In this document: positions 36,186 to 45,800 of the stretch, piece after piece | Layout of the letters: each line of letters starts with the position of its first letter | How positions within the stretch are numbered: position 1 is the first letter of the stretch | Assembly: GCA_937907705.1 (NCBI GenBank) | Contig: CALCVP010000079.1 | Location: 1-64,000 of the forward strand | DNA: 64,000 bases | DNA from: an uncultured Prevotella sp. | GTDB taxonomy: Bacteria; Bacteroidota; Bacteroidia; Bacteroidales; Bacteroidaceae | Direction: 5' to 3' | Translations under genes and position numbers: made by a program | The notes under the pieces: model-generated | What the model was told of the DNA's origin: nothing | Databases searched by the model: none | Seen by the model: only the letters and a program-made list of their open reading frames with translations

Positions 36186-37592
36186 TTACTTTATTACGAT
36201 ATCTTTGTTCAAATCGATGCGTAACGGCTGCACCGCTCCTTTATACTTACTGTCGGCATCAGCCACGGCAACTACCCAACATGTGAACGAGCGGCGTGGA
36301 TTGTCCCATCCAGCTTCATAGGGATATACCTCAAAAGTGGTGTCGTTGACCTTACGCAACGGTCCGCAGACAACCTCTATATGTGGAGTCTTCGTACCAT
36401 GTTCACCCGTTAAAGAAGCATGTGATACATCAGTGTACACAGCTTTCAGCTGTATGCGGTTGCCAGACTCTATCTTTATCTGCATGCCTCCTTGTGCCTT
36501 TTCATTGAAAGGTATCAACAGTCCTTGATACTCAAAGCCCACATACTGTACTTTCTTGCCGGCAGTCTCCTTGTAAAGAGCTTCTGTCAAGTCTGCCATC
36601 TCTTTGTCAAAATACCAAAAAGCATCATGCTTGTCTCCCTTATATTGGGCGTAAGGAGCGGGTTGAAGACGTAAAGCGTTGATATTCTCTGGAGCCTTAC
36701 CCTTGTCTGCTCCATCCGTACCTATCATGTCTGAATGGAAGCGCTCGGCAAGCCAACCGTCCTTTGGATTTAGCTTCTTGAGTCTGATTTCATCATTGGC
36801 ATCCCCTTTGAATGCTGTTCCAACACCATTCAAACGCTGTTCGATTGCCTTTTGAATGAACTTGGCTACATAATCGGCCGTTCTGTCGCCACAGTCGAAA
36901 TGCCCCCGACCGGTATCGCAGAGAAATGAAATGCAACTGTTGGGGTACATCATACGGAAAGCAAGGGCAGGATTGACACGAGCCTCCCACCACTCATACT
37001 CGGCCTCTACCATAAGTCCTGGTATGCCATCAATGTTGCGGTTTCTGCCCCACTCCACATTGGCTGCGCCAAAACCACAAAGATTGGTACGTGGTGCATC
37101 GCCATGGAATGAGATGATGCAGAGTGTACGGTCAGGATTCCATGCGGCAAAGTTCCAAGGAAATGTAGCTTGAGCAGAATGGCCAAGAGGAATAATGGGT
37201 ACTTTGGCAATTTCTTTGTGTCCACTTTGGTCTGCTATGTCTGTTATCATATTCTCAAAGACCGTCTGACAACCTGACTGCGGATCCCAATTATTGTTGA
37301 ACGCAGGAGCAACCCACAGCATTGCCACTCCAAGTTTCTTCATTTTTGCTTGAAAATGAGGATTCTTGTAAATTGCCTCTTCTGTCATATTTTGCTGTGA
37401 AAAAACTACAGTTTTCACGCTCTTGCAACCATCGGGCACCCACAGATAAGCCACGAGAGCCTTGCCAGTCTCTGGTGAGATATAACCGCGAAGCTCTACC
37501 GACCACTGAAACATGCCACTACCCCCTACACCAACTGCGGAAGCTATAATGGGCAAAAAAAACAAAATTAAAGAAAAAAATATATTTCTCAT
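36186..37592 (-). CDS. Secreted alpha/beta-hydrolase, probable polysaccharide esterase
   Basis: 468 residues with a signal peptide (about 1-19). The nucleophile elbow is PLGHSAQATFPW near 136-147, with the serine of G-H-S-A-Q. CDTGRGHFDCGDRTADYVAKFI near 228-249 probably supplies the histidine and acid. FSQQNMTEEAIY precedes. A C-terminal beta-sandwich extends from about 350. Ends of the gene are intact and it overlaps nothing. It may remove methyl or acetyl esters from pectin before the glycosidases act; the exact ester is inference. It is 13 bases downstream of GH97 and 39 bases upstream of the broken GH51 gene. Confidence 0.65.
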   Translation of the reverse strand: MRNIFFSLILFFLPIIASAVGVGGSGMFQWSVELRGYISPETGKALVAYLWVPDGCKSVKTVVFSQQNMTEEAIYKNPHFQAKMKKLGVAMLWVAPAFNNNWDPQSGCQTVFENMITDIADQSGHKEIAKVPIIPLGHSAQATFPWNFAAWNPDRTLCIISFHGDAPRTNLCGFGAANVEWGRNRNIDGIPGLMVEAEYEWWEARVNPALAFRMMYPNSCISFLCDTGRGHFDCGDRTADYVAKFIQKAIEQRLNGVGTAFKGDANDEIRLKKLNPKDGWLAERFHSDMIGTDGADKGKAPENINALRLQPAPYAQYKGDKHDAFWYFDKEMADLTEALYKETAGKKVQYVGFEYQGLLIPFNEKAQGGMQIKIESGNRIQLKAVYTDVSHASLTGEHGTKTPHIEVVCGPLRKVNDTTFEVYPYEAGWDNPRRSFTCWVVAVADADSKYKGAVQPLRIDLNKDIVIK

Positions 37593-37605
37593 TGCTTTGG
37601 AATAT

Positions 37606-39534
37606 TTATTGTTCTACAAACCTTAGGGCAGCACCACCCGATGCTTGCAGATGAAGCTTTATAGCCTTTCCCGCCTTGACGGTTGTTTTATACGAAGAGA
37701 CCTTGGTACGAGTATTCAAAGTAGGATCATCATTATATATTTCAACCTGATACTTCTTGCCTTTGGTAAGGAAATCAACTGTATTGACAGTTATATCACG
37801 AGCCGTCAAGCCATTCATGACTCCTACAAACCATTCTTTTCCTGAGCGGCGTGCCTGAACGATATATTCGCCTGGCTCGCCTGCCAACGCCTTGCTTTCA
37901 TCCCATACCGTAGGACAATGTTTCCAAAAGTCAAGTTCTTGCTCGCCTTTGTAAGCATTGGGCAAGTCATACCAATAAAGGAATGTTACAGGACTATAGT
38001 ATACAACTGGCATGGTCAGCTGGTGAGCTTTAGTGTTCTTTACACGTCCATTGAAATAACACGGAGTATAGTCGGCCGGTCCACACAGAAAGCGTGTGAA
38101 CGGCAATATGGTGTTGTGCTCTGCATCGGGCATCTCTTCATTGCCGCCAATACCTTCTTGTGTCATGAGGTTGGGATAGGTGCGACTCCACCCCGTAGGG
38201 CGGTACTCATCGTGAATGTCAACCATGATATGATGGGCGGCACACTTGCGCACAGCATTGTGGAGCCATGTGGTCCACTCCTGCGAACCTATCTGCACAA
38301 AGCCGAACTTTATGCCACTGATGTCCCACTGCTCATAGAGTGGCAGAATGCGGTCAAGTTCCTGTGAAAGAGCACGCTGATTGACATATACCCACACGCC
38401 AATACCCTTGCTTTTGGCATACCGGCAGAGCTTAGGCATGTCAAAATCTCGGTTGTCTGCCACCTTCATTGCCGATGAAGACATCTTCATCTCCGGTCCG
38501 TACCAGCCTGCATCAAGCTCTATATACTGAAGTCCACGGTCCACACAGAAGTCTACAGCCTCCATAGCAGTTTTCATGTCAAGCCTACATACACGGAAAG
38601 CCTTGCCTGGACGAATCCATTCCTTGGCATCTGCAATCTTGTCAGGTTCGTTAAGGTTCAGCACCATCTGCTTGTTGTTGATCAAGTCAATGGCCTTCTC
38701 ACCCACCATAATATAGCGCCACGGCATGTCGTAGGCAGTAATGACATCTGCAGAGTCATACATGGACAACTGCAATTTGTTGTCATCAACCAACTTCAGT
38801 TTTCCACGTACAAAGTCGGTCAAGGCAGCCTCACCTATTGCAGCATACAAACCGTTGGCAAGATGCAATGTAAGTGGACGCTCTGCTTCATTACGCCATG
38901 CTGGCTCACTCTTCAAAAGCTTTACACGCTCAGCATGCGCCTGTGCCCATGCATAGTGCCAAGCCTCGGCACCGGGAACAAACGTAAATGAGGTCAAATC
39001 ATCGGTAATGTGCATAAAGAGACCGTTGGTTGCCTCCGGAAAATGGTAACGCACCGCTATGCCCTCATTGTAGGCACGCACCACAACATCAAACAGATAC
39101 TGCTGGCGCTTGTCGTAACCATCACTGTTAGCACCATGACTGCCCCCCTTGATAAAGTGGAGCGTCATCTGGTTATAGCGGTCGCGTATAGTTGCATACT
39201 CTCCATAGACTGGAGTCCATGTAGTGTCTATACTTTCACGAGACACATGCTGAAGCCGCATACCTACCGTCCACACATGGTTTGTATCAACGGGAATACC
39301 CATTGCCGACTCCACAAGGTGATTGTCTATATTGACGCCAAGCTCACCTGTCTCAACAACTGTTTTGCCATTGTAAGTAAGCGAATAAGTAAGCCGCCTA
39401 TTCTTTTGGGTAAATACAAATGAATACTTGCCATCGGGCGACTGGAGTGTCTCCTGGGCATGAACGGTCATGGCTGTCATAAGCAAAGAAAAGGCAAACG
39501 ACAGACGATGAAAATATTTAGATAGGTGGTTCAT
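37606..39534 (-). CDS. GH97 alpha-glycosidase
   Basis: 642 residues with a signal peptide ending VHAQ. N-terminal beta-super-sandwich at about 28-295, barrel at about 300-565, C-terminal beta-domain. The barrel motif YIELDAGWYGPE is at 338-348. Retaining GH97 alpha-galactosidases have a nucleophile aspartate in a block like IKVDFF; here the block reads IKFGF with G411. HDEYRPTG (D442, E443) and NLMTQEGIGGNEEM (E460) offer acidic side chains like the two base residues of inverting SusB-type enzymes. I therefore lean to an inverting mechanism. Substrate is an alpha-glucoside or alpha-galactoside. Intact, in the minus-strand operon. Confidence 0.88.
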   Translation of the reverse strand: MNHLSKYFHRLSFAFSLLMTAMTVHAQETLQSPDGKYSFVFTQKNRRLTYSLTYNGKTVVETGELGVNIDNHLVESAMGIPVDTNHVWTVGMRLQHVSRESIDTTWTPVYGEYATIRDRYNQMTLHFIKGGSHGANSDGYDKRQQYLFDVVVRAYNEGIAVRYHFPEATNGLFMHITDDLTSFTFVPGAEAWHYAWAQAHAERVKLLKSEPAWRNEAERPLTLHLANGLYAAIGEAALTDFVRGKLKLVDDNKLQLSMYDSADVITAYDMPWRYIMVGEKAIDLINNKQMVLNLNEPDKIADAKEWIRPGKAFRVCRLDMKTAMEAVDFCVDRGLQYIELDAGWYGPEMKMSSSAMKVADNRDFDMPKLCRYAKSKGIGVWVYVNQRALSQELDRILPLYEQWDISGIKFGFVQIGSQEWTTWLHNAVRKCAAHHIMVDIHDEYRPTGWSRTYPNLMTQEGIGGNEEMPDAEHNTILPFTRFLCGPADYTPCYFNGRVKNTKAHQLTMPVVYYSPVTFLYWYDLPNAYKGEQELDFWKHCPTVWDESKALAGEPGEYIVQARRSGKEWFVGVMNGLTARDITVNTVDFLTKGKKYQVEIYNDDPTLNTRTKVSSYKTTVKAGKAIKLHLQASGGAALRFVEQ

Positions 39535-39595
39535 ATTAGGATTATCGAAAATAATATTAGAGCTAAATTTGAACTGTATTAGAAGTACATTGTAA

Positions 39596-41293
39596 TTACA
39601 TTATAACTTCACCACTTTCTTTGCAAACAATGCGTTGCTGCTCGCCATCCTTCAACTTCACTATAATGCCTACGCTTCCTTCCTCTTTAGGTTCAAAGAA
39701 ATCTACAGATGCAATGTCTCCTGGCTCTGTGTCAGAACTCGGCTCATACACAGCCACAAACGGACGTGTCCACGCCTCGCCCTTCTGTCGTGCCACAAAC
39801 GTGAGCACCGGTTGATCAATAACCTTGTATGGTTGGTTAGGCATACGCTCATATTCAAGGTTGACGGGTGACAAAGCCTTGAACACGGTGCGATCCTTCT
39901 CAGGCTTCATCCACATTGTCATCGTTATCTTGTACTGTCCGTCCATAGCCTTGACAACATTCTCATCTGTTATGTCGGTAACAAACTGTGTCTTGACAAC
40001 AGCACCGTTCATATCTGCACACTCCTTATTATATATATAGCTGTATGCATAGAGGTGTCCACCGGCAAAAGCAAGTTCTTCGGTAGACCGCATGTCGAGT
40101 GGTTTGTCTGTTGCAGCATCGGCAACGGTCATTGTCTGTCCGAGGTTATGGTAGAAATAATCGTGTGTCTTGTCGCCCCCCTCTTTCTTGCGGCTGCGAA
40201 ACACGTCAATATAATAGCCACCCTTGTCTGAAGTCTTGACAACGGCAGTGGTGCGCTGCTGCTGCGACTGTGTCTCCGGTTCTACAAAGCTCACCGTAGC
40301 GTATGTCATGCGCTCTTTCTGCTCGGCAATCGTCTTGCTTGAAGGTTGTTCTACCGACACTTTAGGGGAAGAAGCTATCACCTTAAAGGCATGTTGCGAC
40401 ATCATCACAGGATAGCTCGATACTCCATCGACCACCACTGTATTGTGGGCAGGCATCTGAGAGTAATACTCCGAATAGTCAAGCCCACTGTAAAGATGCT
40501 TTCCAATGCCTGCATCGGGTCCCAATACATATCCTTTGCCGTAAAGCTCCAAAGAAATGCCGTTGGCATGGGCATGATTGCCAAAGCTCGCATTAAGTGA
40601 TGCCATCAAGTCATGTTGCTTGTCCATGCCTGTACGCATGGCAATCCAAGAAACATTGGGCGCATAGAACAGGGTGCTCGTGTAGCGTTCTATCTCTGTC
40701 AACGGTGCATCAGTTGCCACGGCACTCTTCAGCGCGTTCATGTCTGCCATGAGCGACTTTTTCTTATGGCGAGAGGCATACTTCAATATATTGTCAATGC
40801 CACTTATGTTAAGATAGCCTGGATGCGTATCGCCAAAGCCCGCAATCATACGATTGGGAAACAGATACTCTGCAGAGGTTTTCACGCCGTCAATCAATAT
40901 CGGGCGTTTGGTAAAGAGGTCTATGTCTGCCTTTTCGTCAAGCATGTTGGCAAAGCCGCATATTGTGCCGAGCACAGTAGTACTGTATCCCGGCGACTCA
41001 TACCAAGTCTTGGCATTCTTGTCAAAGCCAAAGTCAATGAGCTTGGCAATGCTCCACTGGCGTATACTGTTTTGGTTGACGATATAATCCAGATAATACT
41101 GTTTCCCTTTGCCGTCGGCATAAGCATTGTTGTCCTGCAAGACAAGAGCTATCTTCACAATAAAATCAGCCTGAAACAAATCCCAGTTATTGTGGGGCAC
41201 TCCATTGGCTATGATATTTTCCGCCCACTTTTTTAAGCCTGCCTCTATTACAGGCTGGTCGGCTTTCACAAGATTCTTGATTAGCGGATACAT
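39596..41293 (-). pseudogene. Heparinase II/III-like lyase, C-terminal part (frameshifted)
   Basis: 565 residues beginning at an internal methionine. HNNWDLFQADFI near 34-45 belongs to the alpha/alpha-toroid. NHAHANGISLELYGKGYVLGPDAGIG near 238-263 is the beta-sandwich signature of heparinase II/III-type lyases, which cut uronic-acid-containing polysaccharides by beta-elimination. Upstream of the first methionine the same frame still encodes EDIINELTQ, the direct continuation of the 41319-41942 fragment, so the two are one gene split by a net +1 frameshift at about 41315-41325. GH88 in the same operon fits a lyase role. The polymer is not readable. Confidence 0.75.
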
Positions 41294-41318
41294 CTGCGTT
41301 AGCTCATTGATAATGTCT

Positions 41319-41942
41319 TCATGTATTCACCTCAAATGTGGTCATACCCACGAGTGTCTGTTGATGACCGTGATTGAGATCTATCGGCACGTTGCGACCA
41401 GCAATGCCCTTCATATACACGTCAAACACCTTGGCTGCCATCTGTCCGTAACGCTCGTCGCCCGTGGCTGCATAGATGCGGGCTGCATCACGTGCAATGC
41501 CCATTATCTGTCGGTTAACACTCTGAATGTTGCATCCTGTCTTTGAGGGATGAGCTTTTTCCATCTTTCCCGAAGCTTTATCAATGTAGGTAACATCACC
41601 TTGCCCGTCGTCATCATACGGCACGATATCCTCAAGGCGCGGACGGTTATACTGCGAATCCGTTCCGCGTGTTCCAGCATATTTTACCGTAGGTTCTGCT
41701 GCACGTTCACCACCAGGCTTGGCAAACGACTCGCCATTGACATATACATCTGTGGCATGAGTGGCCCAATACATTTGCAAACGTGAGTAGAGCCAGTCGG
41801 GCTGCTGCTCCACAAGCTTAAGATACTTCTCGGTGGAAGTCTTGAGTTTAACAATCTCCGGGTTTTCCACCTTTTTCTTTGCCGATGTTACAAAACACGA
41901 TATCAGCAACAATACTACTATGTATATACCTTTATGCTTCAT
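41319..41942 (-). pseudogene. Heparinase II/III-like lyase, N-terminal part (frameshifted)
   Basis: About 207 residues from the ATG at 41942, which directly precedes a signal peptide (MKHKGIYIVVLLLISCFVTS). A possible ATG further upstream (42026) is ignored since it falls at the promoter. Blocks: RLEDIVPYDDDGQGD and SVNRQIMGIARDAARIYAATGD (toroid helices). It ends in LVGMTTFEVNT and a TGA. One extra base (or two missing) near the TGA would be enough to separate it from the downstream frame. A single frameshift could also be a sequencing error, but other genes in this operon carry lesions too. Confidence 0.75.
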
Positions 41943-42013
41943 CTTATATATTATTAAATGAGTAACAGCTGAAAAACAACACGGCAGGCAAGCCATAGAC
42001 ACTTGGCATAGTA

Positions 42014-42021
42014 CAAAGATA
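42014..42021 (-). promoter_or_regulatory. Promoter -7 element before the heparinase-like gene
   Basis: TATCTTTG on the minus strand, 72 bases before the ATG at 41942. No clear -33 TTTG at 19 bases. It may drive the minus-strand hydrolase genes. Confidence 0.5.
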
Positions 42022-42149
42022 AACAAAGAAGCTTGTTAAAAAGGACATTTATACTATATCATAACGTAAAGACAAATCAACAACCTCACTTTGCCTCACA
42101 CGCTATGTCATGTTTCAAGCAATATGCCATGCACGTTGATGCCACAATC

Positions 42150-42665
42150 TTACATGACCTTTTTCATCATAGTCCTTACTTGCTTGCGCGATGTGAAAAG
42201 CTGGGCTTCAACCGTACGCTTTGACACGTTGAGTTTCTCAGCAATGTCGCCGACAGGCATATCATCAAAGAAACTCATGCGATAAACTTTTGCACAAGCA
42301 GGCGACAGCCGCTCAATGGAGCGATTGACAATGGTAAGCGTCTCGTGATATTCTGCCACACGTTCAACGTTGCTGTGCTGAAGCTCCATCTCATACTTCT
42401 TACTCTCTTCCATCTGATGACGGAAGATGCGTCGACGCAACACATCTTTTATCTTGTTGGCTGCAATAGTAAAGGCAAATGACTTTACTGTTGTCTCGTT
42501 AATCATGCCGTCAAAATCCATCAATTTGATGAATACCTCCTGAACAAGGTCTTCGCTCTCTTCGCGATTACCTAGACGCGCGGTTGTAAAGTTCACGAGT
42601 TCTGCATAATAAGCTGTATAGAAATCAGCGATAAGCTGACGTTGATTGTTGGCTGTTGAATTCAT
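42150..42665 (-). CDS. ECF-type RNA polymerase sigma factor
   Basis: 171 residues, cytoplasmic. Sigma-70 region 2 is visible in SEDLVQEVFIKLMDF (about 37-51) and SFAFTIAANKIKDVLRRR (about 62-79). Region 4 is SPACAKVYRMSFFDDMPVGD followed by IAEKLNVSKRTVEAQLFTSR, a helix-turn-helix for the -35-type element. In Bacteroidetes such factors are often partnered with a FecR-type anti-sigma, but none is present here; the next gene downstream is the heparinase-like gene after 207 bases. It lies between the HTCS and the hydrolase genes on the same strand, which suggests it controls or once controlled this PUL. Start is the only ATG before region 2 that gives normal length. Confidence 0.9.
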   Translation of the reverse strand: MNSTANNQRQLIADFYTAYYAELVNFTTARLGNREESEDLVQEVFIKLMDFDGMINETTVKSFAFTIAANKIKDVLRRRIFRHQMEESKKYEMELQHSNVERVAEYHETLTIVNRSIERLSPACAKVYRMSFFDDMPVGDIAEKLNVSKRTVEAQLFTSRKQVRTMMKKVM

Positions 42666-42695
42666 AGGTTTTTGGTTTTATGATTATTACGGTTG

Positions 42696-42703
42696 CAAAG
42701 TTA
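42696..42703 (-). promoter_or_regulatory. Promoter -7 element of the ECF sigma gene
   Basis: TAACTTTG on the minus strand, 30 bases before the start codon at 42665. The -33 side is not consensus. Confidence 0.5.
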
Positions 42704-42879
42704 TAGTAAAACCTTACAACCGTATGTACAAATCATACCAACAATCTATGTCAAACGTCTCAAACTGCAAAAATACCGTATCATTTATACATGTTAAATG
42801 TAACATACCATTTGCAAAACCATTGGTTATCAGCCGTTTCTACATATTACGCTATGTCCGTCAATCTATACACAGTTCT

Positions 42880-45800
42880 TTATTGATACTGTGAAGGCAA
42901 TACCCCAAACATCTCCTTAAAATGCTTTGCAAAGTTCTGTGACGATGCAAAACCAGTTTGCCAGCATGCTTCTGATACATTGCACCTGCCTGATTTCAGA
43001 AGCTTGGCAGCCGACTTCAACCGTATTGTCCTGATGAAATCTGCAGGGGTCTGACCCGTGAGCGATTTCATCTTGCGGTACAGGCTCATGCGCGACATCA
43101 ACACATCCCGTGCCAAAGAGTCGATGGTGTACTCGCTGTTGCTGATATTCTTCTCGATAAACGATATAACCAGCTGCAAGAATTCCTCGTCCTGTTCCGA
43201 GTTGACCACAGTTTTTGCATCCAATGACAGATTGTGCGAAAAATCGTGTCGCCGCGTTTCCTGCTTCTCAAGCAGATTATTGATGCGCACTATCAACATA
43301 TCCATGTCGAAAGGTTTAGCTATATAGGCATCGGCTCCTGCACGGTAACCCTCCTTGCGTGCCTCATCGGTACTCCATGCAGTAAGCAATATTACGGGGA
43401 TATGGGAGGTCTGTATGTTCTCTTTTATCCGTCGGCAAAGGTCGGTACCGTTCATACGTGGCATCATCACATCACTGACAATAATGTCGGGACTGTTCTC
43501 TTCAGCGAGCAATGCTCCCTCTATGCCGTCACGAGCCGACAATACCTTATTATATATATTGCTCAACTCGCCCACCATAAAGTTGCGGAACTCATCGTTG
43601 TCCTCTACCACAAGTACAGTGGCTGATTTTGTAGTTGGAGTGCTGCCTGCAGCATTTGCCTGTTGCCGTTTCCGGGTATTGCCGGATGTTGGAGTGCCGC
43701 TTGCTGACAACAGCTCTTTTCCGGCATCGTTCTGTTCTGCAGCTGTCTCGTTCTTCAAGTCGGTAGGAAGAAGAACAATAAAGCTGCTGCCCTTGCCCAA
43801 TTGGCTCTCTACATCAATACGCCCATTATGCATACGCACGTATTCTGCTACCATATTCAGTCCTATACCCGACCCTACATTGGCTGTACCTTGATGCTCC
43901 GAACGGAAGAAATGTTCAAAGAGATGCTTGCGGTCAGCATCGGAAATGCCACGCCCTGTATCAGATACGGTTATCCGCAGGTATCTGCGACTGTTCTCTA
44001 TGTTTTTCGACAGCGCAACCGTTACAGTACCTCCTGCCTCAGTGTACTTGAAGGCATTTGACAAGAGGTTGTTGATGATACGTGCAGTCTTGTCATGGTC
44101 AAACATCATGAAAAGTCCCTTGACATTGTTTTCAAACTTAAGGTTAATACCCTTCTGCTCCGACAGCGACTTAAACCGCGTAACAGTGTACTCCACAAAC
44201 TCGTCAATATTGCCTCCCGACAAGTTCAAGCGCTCACCATGCATCTCCATCTTGCGGAAATCAAGCAATTGGTTGACAAGTTGCAGCAGGTCGCCCGCAT
44301 TTTTACTGACAGCCGACAGTTGCTGACGAGTATTTTCATCATCAGTATGCCGTATGATGCTACCTATCGGGGTGATAATGAGCGTAAGCAGCGTACGGAA
44401 TTCATGGCTTATATTGGTAAAGAAGCGATACTTCATGTCGTCCAGTTCGCGGTGTTTTTCCTCCTCCATGCGGCGGCGGTTCTGATTCAGTTTCCAACGT
44501 ATGCCATACCATACAATCCCTATTGAGACAGCGAGATACAGGAGCTTTGCCCACCATGTGGCCCACAGCGGCGGCTCCACTACTATCTCCATACGTATCG
44601 GTTCACTGCTCCATTTTTTGTCGAAACCGGCTGAGTACACCTCAAGCTCATAACTGCCGGGAGCAAGGTCGGTAAAAAACGCCCTGCCTATACCGTCTTT
44701 CGGACTTGTCTCTACCCAATGGTCGTTTATTCCCCGCAAGCGATAGCGGTAATAGGTATGGCTCGGCATGTCGAAGTTTAGTCCTGAGAACATCACCGTT
44801 ACAAAGTTGTCGCGATAGCTGAGCACCAACTTCCGTGTGGCAGAAAGCGCCTCCGGCAGTATTATTCTGCCATTGTATTCATGGCCCGGCAATATGTCGT
44901 TGCCGTTTATCTGCAATGAAGTGAACACAGGATGTCCTGTATACGCCATGTTCTTTACTTCTGACGGATTGACAATATAGAAACCTTCGGGCACGCCAAA
45001 CAGCAGTTTGCCTCCAGTTATATGCCCCATAGTCATCCAGCCGAAACGACTGTCGGCAAGCTTGTTCTGATTGTCGAACACCGTAAGTTTTATCTCACCT
45101 GTCTTCTGACGCTGGAAACGACACAGTCCATTGGGGGTTGTAACCCACACATACCCCAGTTGGTCTTCTATTATTCCGTTTACCATCTCGTTGGGCATGC
45201 CGTCAGCATTGCCTATATGCTTGGCAGTATGCTTTTTGGGGTCTATAAGATAAATGCCGTTGAATGTGCCTACCCACACCATGCCATGCCTGTCAATAAG
45301 CAGCGCCTTGGAGGGTCCACTGAGTCGCAGCTGTACTCCTTTGTTTGTAGTGATGTCTGCCGGAAAAAGTATGCACCGCCTCTGTGGGTCATAGACAAAG
45401 AGTCCATTGCCCGATGCTACCCAAATACGGTTGTTGGCATCAAGGCAAAAATCATTGATTACACGGCAATGCGCTATACGCTTGTCTACAACAGGCACTA
45501 TACGATCCCGCTGCTCGTCAAACCAGCCTATGCCGCCATGAAAGTTTACCCATATACGGTGGCTACGGTCTTCAAGGAAACCACGCACAATGTCGTAATT
45601 AATATCCTTGGTTGGCTGTCCGCCCTGCAGAAAATGACGGGTAGTGGCACCGTCTTTCATGAAAATGCCTTGACGAAATGTGCCCACCCACAAGCGGTGA
45701 CGGCTATCCTCAAATCCACGTATGTATTCCGTTCCTCCTATACCTGCCTTTGTAACGGACATGGTTTGCGGGCTGAACAGATATGCACCTCCAGCCGTGG

